Assembly: GCA_965277625.1 (NCBI GenBank)
Contig: OZ255827.1
Span: forward strand, 1,736,001 to 1,800,000
DNA from: G965195345 sp965277625
GTDB taxonomy: Bacteria > Pseudomonadota > Gammaproteobacteria > CAKMZV01
Reading direction: 5' to 3'
DNA length: 64,000 nucleotides
Positions 7,778-16,782 of this stretch are shown piece by piece. Under the pieces are notes generated by a model. That model ran no database searches, was not told where the DNA came from, and saw nothing but the letters and a program-made list of their open reading frames with translations. Made by a program: the position numbers and the translations under genes. The stretch's first letter is position 1, and every line of letters begins with the position of its first letter.

Positions 7778-8950
7778 ATGTTCAATTCCATAAAATCATT
7801 TTTGAATAACGAGCGTGTCCGCGCGATACTGTCTCAAGTATTCTTAGTTGTTTTTGTTGCGCTTTCAGCTCTGTGGTTGTTTAACAACACCCTCAGTAAT
7901 ATGGAAGCAAGAGGCATTTCCGCTGGATTTGGCTTCTTAAGTTCTACCGCAGGCTTTGGCATCTTGTTCAGCCCCTTTACCGATTTCAATCCATCGGTTA
8001 GCACTTATTTAGATACTTTTTGGATCGGCATTGGCAATACTTTGCTGGTCACCGTCATGGGGGTCATTTCTTCAACCCTTGTCGGACTTTTAGTTGGTAT
8101 TTCAAGACTTTCTACCAACTGGCTGATCAGCCGACTTGCGCTGACTTACATTGAAGTCTTTAGAAACATCCCGCTTTTATTGCAAATCATGTTTTGGTAC
8201 TTTGCTATATTGGTACCAACCTTACCGAATTTTGAAAATTCCATGCTGTTTTTGAACGAATCAATCGTTCTTAACAGCTCAGGCATGTACTTCCCAGAAC
8301 CCGTTAATCAAGGTGCTGGTCTATTTTGGATCATCGTTTTAGTCTTGATTGTTGCATCAGCCTTATTTCATCGCCACACAGTTAAAAAACAAAAAGAAAC
8401 GGGTGATCAAATTCCTTTCTGGAGAATCACAATCATTGCTTGGATTGTTGCCCTCGTGCTACTCAGCATGGTGCTACAACCTTATCAATTTGTTGATGCA
8501 GTTAAAAGTCGATTTGGTTATGAAGGGGGGTGGGTTATCATCCCTGAATTGGCCGCATTATGGTTTGCATTAACCATTTACACCAGCGCCTTTATTGCGG
8601 AAATTGTTCGTGCGGGCATTGAGTCTGTCCCCAAAGGCCAAACTGAAGCGGCCAAATCATTAGGTTTGAAGAACAGTTTAACGCTGAGAATGATTATTAT
8701 TCCCCAAGCGCTTCGTTTGATCATACCACCTCAAACCAGCCAATACTTAAATTTGGCTAAAAATTCATCATTGGCAACAGCCATTGGCTACCCTGACTTA
8801 GTCGCCCTTTTTGCCGGCACTGTACTAAACCAGGTCGGCAGAGCTGTTGAAATCATTTCAATGACCATGTTGGTCTATTTAACCATCAGCCTTTCAATTT
8901 CCATGCTGATGAATTGGTATAACAAAAAAATGGCTTTGATTGAAAGATGA
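7778..8950 (+). CDS. aapQ: General L-amino-acid ABC transporter permease AapQ
   Basis: A 390-residue inner-membrane permease of the HisM/GlnP family, with the extended form typical of AapQ. There is an N-terminal transmembrane segment near residues 16-37 and more toward the C-terminus. The EAA cytoplasmic loop that contacts the ATPase reads ESVPKGQTEAAKSLGL near residue 285. It overlaps aapM by 4 nt. It should form a heterodimer with AapM. Confidence 0.93.
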   Translation: MFNSIKSFLNNERVRAILSQVFLVVFVALSALWLFNNTLSNMEARGISAGFGFLSSTAGFGILFSPFTDFNPSVSTYLDTFWIGIGNTLLVTVMGVISSTLVGLLVGISRLSTNWLISRLALTYIEVFRNIPLLLQIMFWYFAILVPTLPNFENSMLFLNESIVLNSSGMYFPEPVNQGAGLFWIIVLVLIVASALFHRHTVKKQKETGDQIPFWRITIIAWIVALVLLSMVLQPYQFVDAVKSRFGYEGGWVIIPELAALWFALTIYTSAFIAEIVRAGIESVPKGQTEAAKSLGLKNSLTLRMIIIPQALRLIIPPQTSQYLNLAKNSSLATAIGYPDLVALFAGTVLNQVGRAVEIISMTMLVYLTISLSISMLMNWYNKKMALIER

Positions 8951-10041
8951 TGAATTTATATCAATGGCAATCCTACATCATTCGCCAAACAGGCTGGTAC
9001 GGCTGGGTATTGAAGAATTTATTTTCTTCACCGCTCAACGCACTCTTTTCAGTCCTGATCATAGGCTCAATACTCTATTATGTTCCGACACTATTAAATT
9101 GGTCCATTTTTAGTGCCAGCTGGACTGGTGACCACCCTTCAGATTGTAATCGTGATGCAGCTTGTTGGGTCTTCGTTAAAGAACGAATTAATCTAATCAT
9201 ATTTGGTTTTTACCCACAAGAATCGTTGTGGCGTCCAATCTTAGTCTTTGTCTCAACAGCTGTTTTCCTATTCGCCTATAAATTACCCATACCGCGAAAA
9301 GGCAAAATTGCACTGACTTTTTATCTTTTGATTCTACACCCCTTTGTCGGCGCGACCTTTTTGTACGGATCAATGTTTGGCATCCAGTTTTTTGAAATTG
9401 TCGGGACGGATCAATGGGGCGGACTAATGTTGACATTAGTGCTTTCATCCGTTGGCATTGTGGCTTCTATACCCTTAGGTATTTTATTGGCCTTAGGTCG
9501 TCGCTCAGAGAATATGCCTTTGGTTCGAACATTCTGTGTCATATTCATTGAATTCTGGCGCGGCGTTCCTCTAATCACCGTATTGTTTATGGCTTCTGTT
9601 ATGTTGCCACTGTTCTTACCGCCTGGTTCAGATTTCACAAAATTATCAAGAGCGCTGATTGGCATTACCTTGTTTGAAGCCGCATACATGGCTGAGGTGA
9701 TTCGCGGCGGTCTTCAATCCATTCCCAAAGGTCAATATGAAGCTTGTGATGCCTTAGGACTGGGATATTGGAAAAAGATGGGTCTGGTCATTTTGCCCCA
9801 GGCATTGAAACTCGTTATACCTGGCATGGTCAACACCTGTATTGCGCTCTTTAAAGACACTTCCTTAGTTTCAATCATTGGCTTATGGGATTTACTCAAC
9901 GCCGCTTATAACGCAACACGCGATCCTCTGTGGTTGCAATACACCATAGAAGGCTTTGTCTTTACTGCCTTAGTTTACTTCTTATTCTGCTTTGGCATGT
10001 CTCAGTACAGTCAGGCCTTAGAACGCAGACTTAAAACTTAA
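8947..10041 (+). CDS. aapM: General L-amino-acid ABC transporter permease AapM
   Basis: A 364-residue inner-membrane permease, partner of AapQ. Several hydrophobic segments are followed by the EAA loop QSIPKGQYEACDALGLGY near residue 257. The N-terminal third contains a hydrophilic, cysteine-containing stretch typical of AapM. It starts inside the aapQ stop (ATGATG region), which implies coupled translation and equal stoichiometry. Confidence 0.93.
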   Translation: MMNLYQWQSYIIRQTGWYGWVLKNLFSSPLNALFSVLIIGSILYYVPTLLNWSIFSASWTGDHPSDCNRDAACWVFVKERINLIIFGFYPQESLWRPILVFVSTAVFLFAYKLPIPRKGKIALTFYLLILHPFVGATFLYGSMFGIQFFEIVGTDQWGGLMLTLVLSSVGIVASIPLGILLALGRRSENMPLVRTFCVIFIEFWRGVPLITVLFMASVMLPLFLPPGSDFTKLSRALIGITLFEAAYMAEVIRGGLQSIPKGQYEACDALGLGYWKKMGLVILPQALKLVIPGMVNTCIALFKDTSLVSIIGLWDLLNAAYNATRDPLWLQYTIEGFVFTALVYFLFCFGMSQYSQALERRLKT

Positions 10042-10062
10042 CGACACCACTCAGGTTTAATT

Positions 10063-10809
10063 ATGGAAACAAAACAGTCAATCATCACTCTGAGAAATAT
10101 GAACAAATGGTACGGAGAGTTCCATGTACTAAAAGACGTCAATTTAGAAGTCTTTAAAGGCGAAAAAATCGTCATTTGTGGACCTTCAGGCTCAGGAAAA
10201 TCAACGCTCATACGCTGTATTAACCGCTTGGAAACCCACCAAGAAGGTAATATTATTGTCTATGATAGAGAATTAACCGAAGACGTTAAGTCCATTGAAC
10301 ACGTCCGTCGCCATGTCGGCATGGTATTTCAATCATTCAACCTGTTCCCGCATTTAACGGTCATGCAGAACCTGATACTCGCACCACAATGGGTCCTTAA
10401 AATACCCGAAGAAGAAGCGAGAGAAACCGCAATAAAGTATCTTAAACGGGTTCAAATTTCCGAACAATCAGACAAATATCCAAATCAACTATCTGGCGGA
10501 CAGCAACAACGTGTTGCCATTGCCCGATCACTTTGTATGGATCCAGACATTATGCTTTTTGATGAACCAACGTCTGCTTTAGACCCAGAAATCATTAATG
10601 AAGTGCTCGACGTCATGGTCGAATTGGCTGAAGGTGGCATGACCATGCTTGTTGTGACCCATGAAATGGGCTTTGCCCGCAAAGTGGCAGACTGTGTCAT
10701 ATTTATGGATGCTGGAGAAATCGTTGAACGTGCCTCACCTGAACAATTCTTCACTGCACCTGAAAGTCCAAGAACTCAGAAGTTTTTACAACAAATCATT
10801 ACTCATTAA
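10063..10809 (+). CDS. aapP: General L-amino-acid ABC transporter ATP-binding protein AapP
   Basis: A 248-residue ABC ATPase. Walker A GPSGSGKST is near residue 40, the ABC signature LSGGQQQRVAIARS near 145 and Walker B IMLFDEPTSALDPE near 165. The family is the polar-amino-acid importer ATPases (GlnQ/HisP-like). It closes the aapJQMP operon, 21 nt after aapM, and energises the AapQ-AapM channel from the cytoplasm. Confidence 0.95.
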   Translation: METKQSIITLRNMNKWYGEFHVLKDVNLEVFKGEKIVICGPSGSGKSTLIRCINRLETHQEGNIIVYDRELTEDVKSIEHVRRHVGMVFQSFNLFPHLTVMQNLILAPQWVLKIPEEEARETAIKYLKRVQISEQSDKYPNQLSGGQQQRVAIARSLCMDPDIMLFDEPTSALDPEIINEVLDVMVELAEGGMTMLVVTHEMGFARKVADCVIFMDAGEIVERASPEQFFTAPESPRTQKFLQQIITH

Positions 10810-10810
10810 G

Positions 10811-10845
10811 ACGCCACACGCGTTCTAATACGGCGTGCTTTTATA
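10811..10845 (+). terminator. Probable terminator after aapP
   Basis: CACGC (10817-10821) pairs with GCGTG (10833-10837), with an alternative ACGCC/GGCGT pairing in the same stretch, followed by CTTTTAT. The 55-nt gap lies between convergent aapP and coaB. The stem is short, so confidence is moderate. Confidence 0.45.
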
Positions 10846-10864
10846 GCAACAGCTGTTGTACGCC

Positions 10865-11491
10865 TCAGGTTTTATTCAATCCTTGACGGATTAACCAATC
10901 AACCAAATATTCGGCCACTTTATCTTTTGCCATTGGCTCTAACGGCGTCTGAGTGCTTTTTGTTATGATGGTTAGAGCGTTCTGTTCTGCGCCCATATAT
11001 TTCACATCGTTTGCAACCATCACATCGACTTGTTTCTTGAGTCGCTTCTGTTCTGCATGCCAGAGCAATTGTTCTGATTCGGCGGCAAATCCAACTGTAA
11101 ACACATGCGGATAACGCTGCGCAACATCCGATAGGATGTCTGGTGCCAGGTCAAACTGTAGCTGTAGGCCCAAATGTTTTTTAAGCTTCTGCGTCGATTC
11201 AACGGGAATGAAATCTGATACGGCGGCACACGCCACAAAACAATTGGGTTGAACTTCATCTATGGTTTGCAAAACACTGCGGTGCATGTCTCGACTGCTT
11301 TTGGCAAAAGTGCCGTGACAGCCCTTGGGCAATCCCACCTCAGAATAGGCGTGTACCACCCAAACTTCACACTGTTTGTCGATAAAGGCCTGCGCTAACG
11401 CCATGCCCATCCGACCACTGCTTTGGTTTGAAATATAGCGGACAGGGTCAATGATCTCGCGTGTTGCGCCAACCGTTAACAGGACTTTCAC
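10865..11491 (-). CDS. coaB: Phosphopantothenate-cysteine ligase, stand-alone CoaB
   Basis: A 208-residue protein equivalent to only the C-terminal half of the usual bifunctional CoaBC. It would join cysteine to 4'-phosphopantothenate in coenzyme A synthesis. Family motifs are DPVRYISNQSSGRMG near residue 16 (the Asn is the one needed in E. coli CoaB), CAAVSDF near 88, a KLKK basic motif near 102 and VGFAAES plus ANDVKY later. The motif usually written NPDI reads APDI here. Its start overlaps the coaC stop by 4 nt, so the split is clean, with no sign of a frameshifted fusion. Confidence 0.88.
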   Translation of the reverse strand: MKVLLTVGATREIIDPVRYISNQSSGRMGMALAQAFIDKQCEVWVVHAYSEVGLPKGCHGTFAKSSRDMHRSVLQTIDEVQPNCFVACAAVSDFIPVESTQKLKKHLGLQLQFDLAPDILSDVAQRYPHVFTVGFAAESEQLLWHAEQKRLKKQVDVMVANDVKYMGAEQNALTIITKSTQTPLEPMAKDKVAEYLVDWLIRQGLNKT

Positions 11492-12012
11492 AAGGGCAGA
11501 GCCAAGATGTTGTCAAACAATGTTTGCGCCTCTAACATGCGACCCGAGCCGTGTTCGCCACACGCTTGATCGCCAGTGGCTGGTCCCCAAATCTCAACCC
11601 TATCTTGCTCAAGTTGTTGCAGATTTCTTTGGGTTGCTGGGTGTTGGTACATGGCGACATTCATCGCCGGTGATATAGCGATGGGAACACGGGCGGCCAA
11701 TAAACAATTACTTAACAAATCATCGGCCAGGCCATGGGTCATTTTGCCAATAATATTGGCCGTTGCTGGTGCAACCAATATAAAATTTGCCCAGCGACTG
11801 AGTTCAATGTGCGCCATGCCTTCATCGGCTTGCCAAAGGTTCTCATAGACGCCTTCAGCGCCTAATGATCTAAAGCTCAGTGGGGTCACAAACTGCTGCG
11901 CCCCTTGACTCATGACCACTTTCACCGAATATTGCGCTTTGCTCAACAATCGAACCAAGGCCAAACTTTTATAAACGGCAACACTGCCCGTTACACCCAA
12001 AAGAATATTCAC
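11488..12012 (-). CDS. coaC: Phosphopantothenoylcysteine decarboxylase, stand-alone CoaC
   Basis: A 174-residue flavin decarboxylase equivalent to the N-terminal half of CoaBC. It makes 4'-phosphopantetheine. Catalytic signatures are intact: the His in HIELSRWA (residue ~72), the Asn in SPAMNVAMY (~118) and the Cys in ACGEHGSGRM (~150). The protein ends just after GRMLEA, where the fused enzymes continue into CoaB. It overlaps coaB downstream and the ketopantoate-reductase-like gene upstream, each by 4 nt. Confidence 0.9.
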   Translation of the reverse strand: MNILLGVTGSVAVYKSLALVRLLSKAQYSVKVVMSQGAQQFVTPLSFRSLGAEGVYENLWQADEGMAHIELSRWANFILVAPATANIIGKMTHGLADDLLSNCLLAARVPIAISPAMNVAMYQHPATQRNLQQLEQDRVEIWGPATGDQACGEHGSGRMLEAQTLFDNILALPL

Positions 12013-12755
12013 TTCACTACCTCGCGCATGGTTGGTACCATTACTTTAAATTGATCTGCTTGTTCAAGCGCCCTTGATCGCCGATCTAAGGCACTTCTAC
12101 CGCAACAAACATGATCCCAATCGCTCTCAAAAGCTTCCAATAAAGGTTGTTGAAAGTCCTGCCATAAAAAATGTTGTTTACAGATTTTTGACTGAATGTT
12201 AAGCACTTCTTGGGCGACCGCTTCAAACAAATCGTGTTGTTGATAAAGGTCGCGCACTGTGGCTTGGTCTTTTAACGCCAAACCCGCCACATTGGTTGTC
12301 ACTATGTATAAATTTTTTAAGACCAACTGTTGTAACAGTGCCGCCTCAGAGTCCAACTGTCTGCAAGGCAAATCAACTGCATTGAGCAATTGTTGCACCA
12401 AGGGGGCGTGATTTCCAAAAACAATGCTCGGCATCAGCGGTTTGGCTAATCGTCCTTTTTTCTTCTCAAACCAAATTGAAGCCACTGTTGGCGACAATCC
12501 CAAAGTGGTCCAATCGTGAAATAACAATTCATTTTGAATCAATATAATTCGGTTTTTCCACGGTGTGGGAAAATCGACCAACACCTGGTTTAAATCCTTT
12601 TCACCCACAGCCACAATGACCGCTATTGGTTGAATTTGAGCGATAAAAAGGTTTTCACCTCGCCTTATCGGATAAACCGCATAACCCAGCTTCAATGCAC
12701 CCACAGAAAATATCTGGCCTAATTGCCCCATGCCAATCGTCACAAGTTGTTGCAT
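12009..12755 (-). CDS. Ketopantoate-reductase-like protein
   Basis: A 248-residue protein with a Rossmann-type N-terminus (GMGQLGQIFSVGALKLG). Its C-terminal half resembles ketopantoate reductase: a Lys-Asn helix LKNLYIVTTNVAGLAL near residue 148 and GRSALDRRSRALEQAD...VPTMREV near the end, like the GRP-x-E ... P-T-x-x core of PanE. The N-terminal half beyond the Rossmann turn is divergent. It is first in an operon with coaC and coaB, so a role in pantothenate/CoA supply is likely, but this is inference. I chose ATG 12755 over TTG 12764 because it starts directly at the Rossmann strand. Confidence 0.6.
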   Translation of the reverse strand: MQQLVTIGMGQLGQIFSVGALKLGYAVYPIRRGENLFIAQIQPIAVIVAVGEKDLNQVLVDFPTPWKNRIILIQNELLFHDWTTLGLSPTVASIWFEKKKGRLAKPLMPSIVFGNHAPLVQQLLNAVDLPCRQLDSEAALLQQLVLKNLYIVTTNVAGLALKDQATVRDLYQQHDLFEAVAQEVLNIQSKICKQHFLWQDFQQPLLEAFESDWDHVCCGRSALDRRSRALEQADQFKVMVPTMREVVK

Positions 12756-12962
12756 TTCTGTCAAAATCTGTCCGCCTTTGTTATTTAACTTGCGTCATTC
12801 ATCACCAGTGAATGTTTAGATAAGGCATTTTATCACCTGACCTGACCCCCAAACACAACTTCCATGATTAAAGCGCCTGATGGCTGTGATGCTGTGGATT
12901 TAAAATCCTCTACCAATTTTTGTTTTATCAGCTTGTCAACCCTTTTATTCTCCTTCACAGCG

Positions 12963-12975
12963 CCCCATATTGGGG
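12963..12975. repeat. Perfect inverted repeat upstream of hemA
   Basis: CCCCATATTGGGG is a 5-bp inverted repeat with a 3-nt centre, 32 nt before the hemA ATG. It could be an operator or a small leader hairpin. No clear promoter spacing places it. Confidence 0.35.
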
Positions 12976-13007
12976 AATAAACAACGGATTAGAGGTAAAA
13001 TACGCCT

Positions 13008-14270
13008 ATGCTCTATGGTCTGGGAATTAATCATGAAACGGCTCCGATTGATATTCGTGAGAACGTCGCTTTTTCTAATGAAAAGTTGACCAGTGCTTTA
13101 CACGGGCTCATCAATCAACGAGGCATAGAAGAAGCCGTTGTCCTATCGACCTGTAATCGCACAGAAGTCTATTGCCATCTCAGCGCCCCCAAAGACCAAG
13201 ACATCCGCCAATGGTTACACCAAGTCAATCAATTGACCTTGGATAAACTCAATCCCTATATTTATCAATTGCACGATATTGAACTGGTTAAACATATCAT
13301 GAGAGTCGCTTCGGGTCTCAATTCTATGATTTTGGGCGAACCACAAATATTGGGTCAATTAAAACAAGCGCACCAGCACGCGCTCAAAGCGGGTACCGTC
13401 CATGGTCAATTGGACCGTTTATTTCAAAACACCTATCAAGCCGCCAAATACATTCGCAGCAAAACAACCATCGGCACAGAATCCGTTTCAGTCGCTTTTG
13501 CAGCCACACGCCTGGCAAAACAAATTTTTGATGATTTAGAGTCCCATACCGCTCTGGTCATTGGCGGGGGTGAAACGGCTGAATTGGTGTCGAAGCACTT
13601 AAAAGAACAAAACATTGGCAATATCATCATTGCCAATCGTACTCTAGAAACCGCTCAACAATTGGCAACAAAATTTTCTGGATACGCCATTACCTTGAAA
13701 GAGTTGCATCAGCATCTGAGTGAAGCGGACATCATCATTTCTTCAACCGCATCACCGACCCCCATTTTGGGCAAAGGGGCGATTGAAACCACACTTAAAA
13801 AACGACAAAACAAACCCATTTTTCTGGTCGATCTGGCGGTGCCAAGAGACATAGAACAGGAAGCGGGTTCACTGCCCAATGTTTATCTCTACACTGTGGA
13901 TGATTTGAATAGCATCATTCAAACCAACTACAAAAAACGAAAACAAGCTGCGCAAGAGGCTGAGGTCATCATTCAATCCTACGGTGATCAATTTATGCAG
14001 TGGATACAAAGTCGTGAGATCACCCCCCTGCTATGCAACATTAGAAACTATGGTGATACCATTCGACAGCACAGTGTGAAACAAGCCACACGACAATTAA
14101 AAAATGGCCAAGACCCTGAAACCATCATTGAACAAATGGCTCAACAGCTGACCAATAAATTCTTACATCTGCCCACCACATCCATCAAGCGAGCGGCAGA
14201 AAACAATGACTTTGAACAAGCCAGTCTTATTGAATCCATCTACACAAATGAAAACCTCAATAAGAAATAA
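13008..14270 (+). CDS. hemA: Glutamyl-tRNA reductase
   Basis: A 420-residue NADPH-dependent enzyme reducing Glu-tRNA(Glu) to glutamate-1-semialdehyde, the first step of C5-pathway haem synthesis. The nucleophilic cysteine is in LSTCNRTEVY (Cys ~50). The NADPH domain holds VIGGGETAELVSKHL near residue 185, and a C-terminal helical dimerisation domain follows. Length is normal. The gene order hemA-prfA is conserved in many proteobacteria. Confidence 0.96.
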   Translation: MLYGLGINHETAPIDIRENVAFSNEKLTSALHGLINQRGIEEAVVLSTCNRTEVYCHLSAPKDQDIRQWLHQVNQLTLDKLNPYIYQLHDIELVKHIMRVASGLNSMILGEPQILGQLKQAHQHALKAGTVHGQLDRLFQNTYQAAKYIRSKTTIGTESVSVAFAATRLAKQIFDDLESHTALVIGGGETAELVSKHLKEQNIGNIIIANRTLETAQQLATKFSGYAITLKELHQHLSEADIIISSTASPTPILGKGAIETTLKKRQNKPIFLVDLAVPRDIEQEAGSLPNVYLYTVDDLNSIIQTNYKKRKQAAQEAEVIIQSYGDQFMQWIQSREITPLLCNIRNYGDTIRQHSVKQATRQLKNGQDPETIIEQMAQQLTNKFLHLPTTSIKRAAENNDFEQASLIESIYTNENLNKK

Positions 14271-15330
14271 ATTATCCACGCTGGATGAACGCTTTGAGCA
14301 ATTGAACGGCCTGCTTGCAACGCCTGAGGTCATCCATGATCAAAATAAGTTCCGTGAAATCTCCAAAGAGCACGCTTCGTTAAACGACTTGATCAACGCT
14401 TGGCGCCGCCATTTGGATGTTGAAAACGCCCTGTCTGAAGCGCAGACACTGTGTCAGGAAGGCGAAAGTGATATGAAAGAAATGGCTGAAGAAGAGGTTT
14501 TAACGCTCAAACAACATTTGGCTTCGATTCAAGCTGAAATTGATGTCTTATTATTGCCGCAAGACCCTCATGATCAAAGCAATATATTCATTGAAATTCG
14601 TGCCGGCACGGGCGGCAATGAAGCCTCTTTATTCGCTGGCGATCTATTCAGAATGTACACCAAATACGCCGAAATCCAAGGCTGGAAAATGGAAATCTTA
14701 AGCATCAGTGGCGGTGAAGTGGGCGGCTATAAAGAAGTGATTACACGCATTGTTGGCAAAAATGCTTATGCCCAATTGAAATTTGAATCTGGTGCCCATC
14801 GGGTTCAACGCGTTCCAACCACAGAGTCTCAAGGTCGTGTTCATACATCGGCCTGCACGGTTGCGGTGATTCCAGAGCCCAACGAAGCAGAAGCCATTGA
14901 AATTGAAACCAAAGACTTACGCATAGACACTTTTAGGGCCTCTGGCGCGGGTGGGCAACACGTCAACAAAACGGATTCTGCCATCCGCATCACCCATTTA
15001 CCAACGGGGCTGGCTGTTGAATGCCAACAAGGCCGTTCACAGCACCAAAATAAAGCCAAAGCATTGGCCATTTTACAAGCGCGATTGATCGATGACCAAC
15101 AAAGAAAAGCCTTGGCTGAGCAAACAGCACAGCGCAAAAGTTTGGTGGGTTCCGGCGACCGTTCAGAACGCATCCGTACTTATAATTTTCCCCAAGGTCG
15201 GGTCACCGATCATCGGATAAATTTAACCGAATATAAACTACAGCAAATGTTAGAAGGCGAGATGGATTGTATTTTAGAGCCTTTGATTCGGGAGCATCAA
15301 GCCGAATTGATGGCACAAATGGATGATTAA
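14248..15330 (+). CDS. prfA: Peptide chain release factor 1
   Basis: A 360-residue RF1 that ends translation at UAA and UAG. The codon-recognition tripeptide region reads VPTTESQGR (PxT type, hence RF1 not RF2), and GAGGQHVN carries the GGQ methylation site that triggers peptidyl-tRNA hydrolysis. I chose ATG 14248 (MKTSIRNKL) by alignment with E. coli RF1; an upstream ATG at 14206 would lie deeper in hemA. It overlaps the hemA end by 23 nt. The usual next gene prmC, which methylates this Gln, is absent here. Confidence 0.95.
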   Translation: MKTSIRNKLSTLDERFEQLNGLLATPEVIHDQNKFREISKEHASLNDLINAWRRHLDVENALSEAQTLCQEGESDMKEMAEEEVLTLKQHLASIQAEIDVLLLPQDPHDQSNIFIEIRAGTGGNEASLFAGDLFRMYTKYAEIQGWKMEILSISGGEVGGYKEVITRIVGKNAYAQLKFESGAHRVQRVPTTESQGRVHTSACTVAVIPEPNEAEAIEIETKDLRIDTFRASGAGGQHVNKTDSAIRITHLPTGLAVECQQGRSQHQNKAKALAILQARLIDDQQRKALAEQTAQRKSLVGSGDRSERIRTYNFPQGRVTDHRINLTEYKLQQMLEGEMDCILEPLIREHQAELMAQMDD

Positions 15331-15387
15331 AGGGCCCTTATAAAATCCACCTCAGAATTCATTGATCTTTTGTTAGAACGCTTTTGG

Positions 15388-16383
15388 ATGACAAAGACTT
15401 GCAAAGCCATTCTACTCATAGGGTGTCTGGTTCAAATCAGCGCGTGCTCAGAACGGGTGTACAAATTTGATCAATACATTTTTGGTAGTAAAATTCAAAT
15501 TGAATTTACCAGCCAGTCTGGCGAAGCCGAAGAAATTAAAGATACGATCAGACGATCTTTTGAACAGTTTCATCATCAATGGCACGCCTGGGAACAAGGC
15601 GGTTTGTTAAGCACCATCAATCAAAACATCGCCGCTACCCAGCCTACGTTAGTCTCGACTGAGGTTAAATCCTTGATCGTCGATATTCAAAAACTTTCAA
15701 AATCAACCGATGGTTATTTTAATCCTGCCATGGGTAAGCTCATTGATGGCTGGGGATTTCACAAGCATATTATCGAGTCAAATCCCCCACCACAAGTGGT
15801 CATTCAGAACCATTTGACCCAAAACCCTTCAATGGCGGATATTGTTTGGCAAGGACATCTTTTGAGCAGTACTAACCCCTATGTGCAGTTTGATTTTGGC
15901 GGCGTTGCCAAAGGCTATGCCGCTGATTTAATTAGCCAAATTTTGAATCAATATCAAGTGACTTCCGCCATCATCAACTTGGGTGGTGACATTAAGGTGT
16001 TGGGACAAAATGGTGCGGACAATTGGCAAATTGGCATCAGAAACCCCAAAAAAGAAGGCCAATCCCTTTTAAATTTTGAACTATGCTCTGATGAAAGCGC
16101 GTTCACCTCTGGCACCTATGAACGTTTTTACCAATTCAAAGGGCAACATTATCATCACATCATCAATCCTAAAACTGGCTACCCCAGCAATGAGTTGATT
16201 TCTGCTACGGTGGTTGACAACAGCGCACTGCGTGCTGATGTAGCAGCTACAGCACTAATCGCTGCAGGGGCTCAGTGGCACAAAGTCATAGAAAGAATGC
16301 ACATTCAATCCTATGTGGTGATCGATCAAAACCTTCAGATCATAAAATCAGATCACTGGGATCGTAGATCATGTGGAAGCTGA
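15388..16383 (+). CDS. apbE: FAD:protein FMN transferase (ApbE lipoprotein)
   Basis: A 331-residue ApbE family protein that covalently attaches FMN to threonine residues of proteins such as NqrB/NqrC or RnfD/RnfG. The signal peptide ends in a lipobox (ISAC, residue ~20 from ATG 15388), so it should be a periplasmic lipoprotein. Characteristic blocks are GYFNPAMGKLIDGWGF near residue 112, QFDFGGVAKGYAAD near 170 and INLGGDIKVLG near 200. The start at 15388 avoids a TTG that would add residues before the signal peptide. Its flavoprotein target is not in the window. Confidence 0.92.
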   Translation: MTKTCKAILLIGCLVQISACSERVYKFDQYIFGSKIQIEFTSQSGEAEEIKDTIRRSFEQFHHQWHAWEQGGLLSTINQNIAATQPTLVSTEVKSLIVDIQKLSKSTDGYFNPAMGKLIDGWGFHKHIIESNPPPQVVIQNHLTQNPSMADIVWQGHLLSSTNPYVQFDFGGVAKGYAADLISQILNQYQVTSAIINLGGDIKVLGQNGADNWQIGIRNPKKEGQSLLNFELCSDESAFTSGTYERFYQFKGQHYHHIINPKTGYPSNELISATVVDNSALRADVAATALIAAGAQWHKVIERMHIQSYVVIDQNLQIIKSDHWDRRSCGS

Positions 16384-16516
16384 TGCGACAATTCAATCTT
16401 GTTGATTCTTGACTATCAAAAGAACGAAAATACCGCTCTTGCAGTGGGTTTATCTAGTATCTTACGTTCAATATAGAAACAACGATTTTATAAACAATTT
16501 ACAATCCAAAGACATT

Positions 16517-16678
16517 ATGTTTAATCCCATAAAAATTCTTCTCATAGGCATCGCTCTGCTTTCACTTATCTCTTGTGGTTCCAACGTCAAACCGACTAAT
16601 AACAGTAGCAATGATGTACGAACTCAAGGATCATTTGAGGGTATCCCTGTTAGATTCATAAGATTATCACCCAGATAA
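16517..16678 (+). CDS. Small predicted lipoprotein, 53 residues
   Basis: A short frame that starts MFNPIKILLIGIALLSLISC. It has the layout of a lipoprotein signal peptide with lipobox LISC (Cys20) and a 33-residue mature part rich in Asn, Ser and Thr with no recognised domain. It resembles LptM-like tiny lipoproteins in architecture only. An in-frame extension back to 16409 is unlikely because it would bury the signal peptide. Confidence 0.5.
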   Translation: MFNPIKILLIGIALLSLISCGSNVKPTNNSSNDVRTQGSFEGIPVRFIRLSPR

Positions 16679-16782
16679 ATCCAATCACAAGCGCTTAAGC
16701 AGTCAGCATGGCTGTTAAGAAATGGGTTCAAGTGCGTCCATTTTCTTTTATACTACGCTTTTAATATTCACACGAGGTGATT

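Noticed and set aside
14206..14247. Earlier start of prfA
   Set aside because: RF1 conservation begins at ATG 14248; the upstream segment lies inside hemA and is not family-like.
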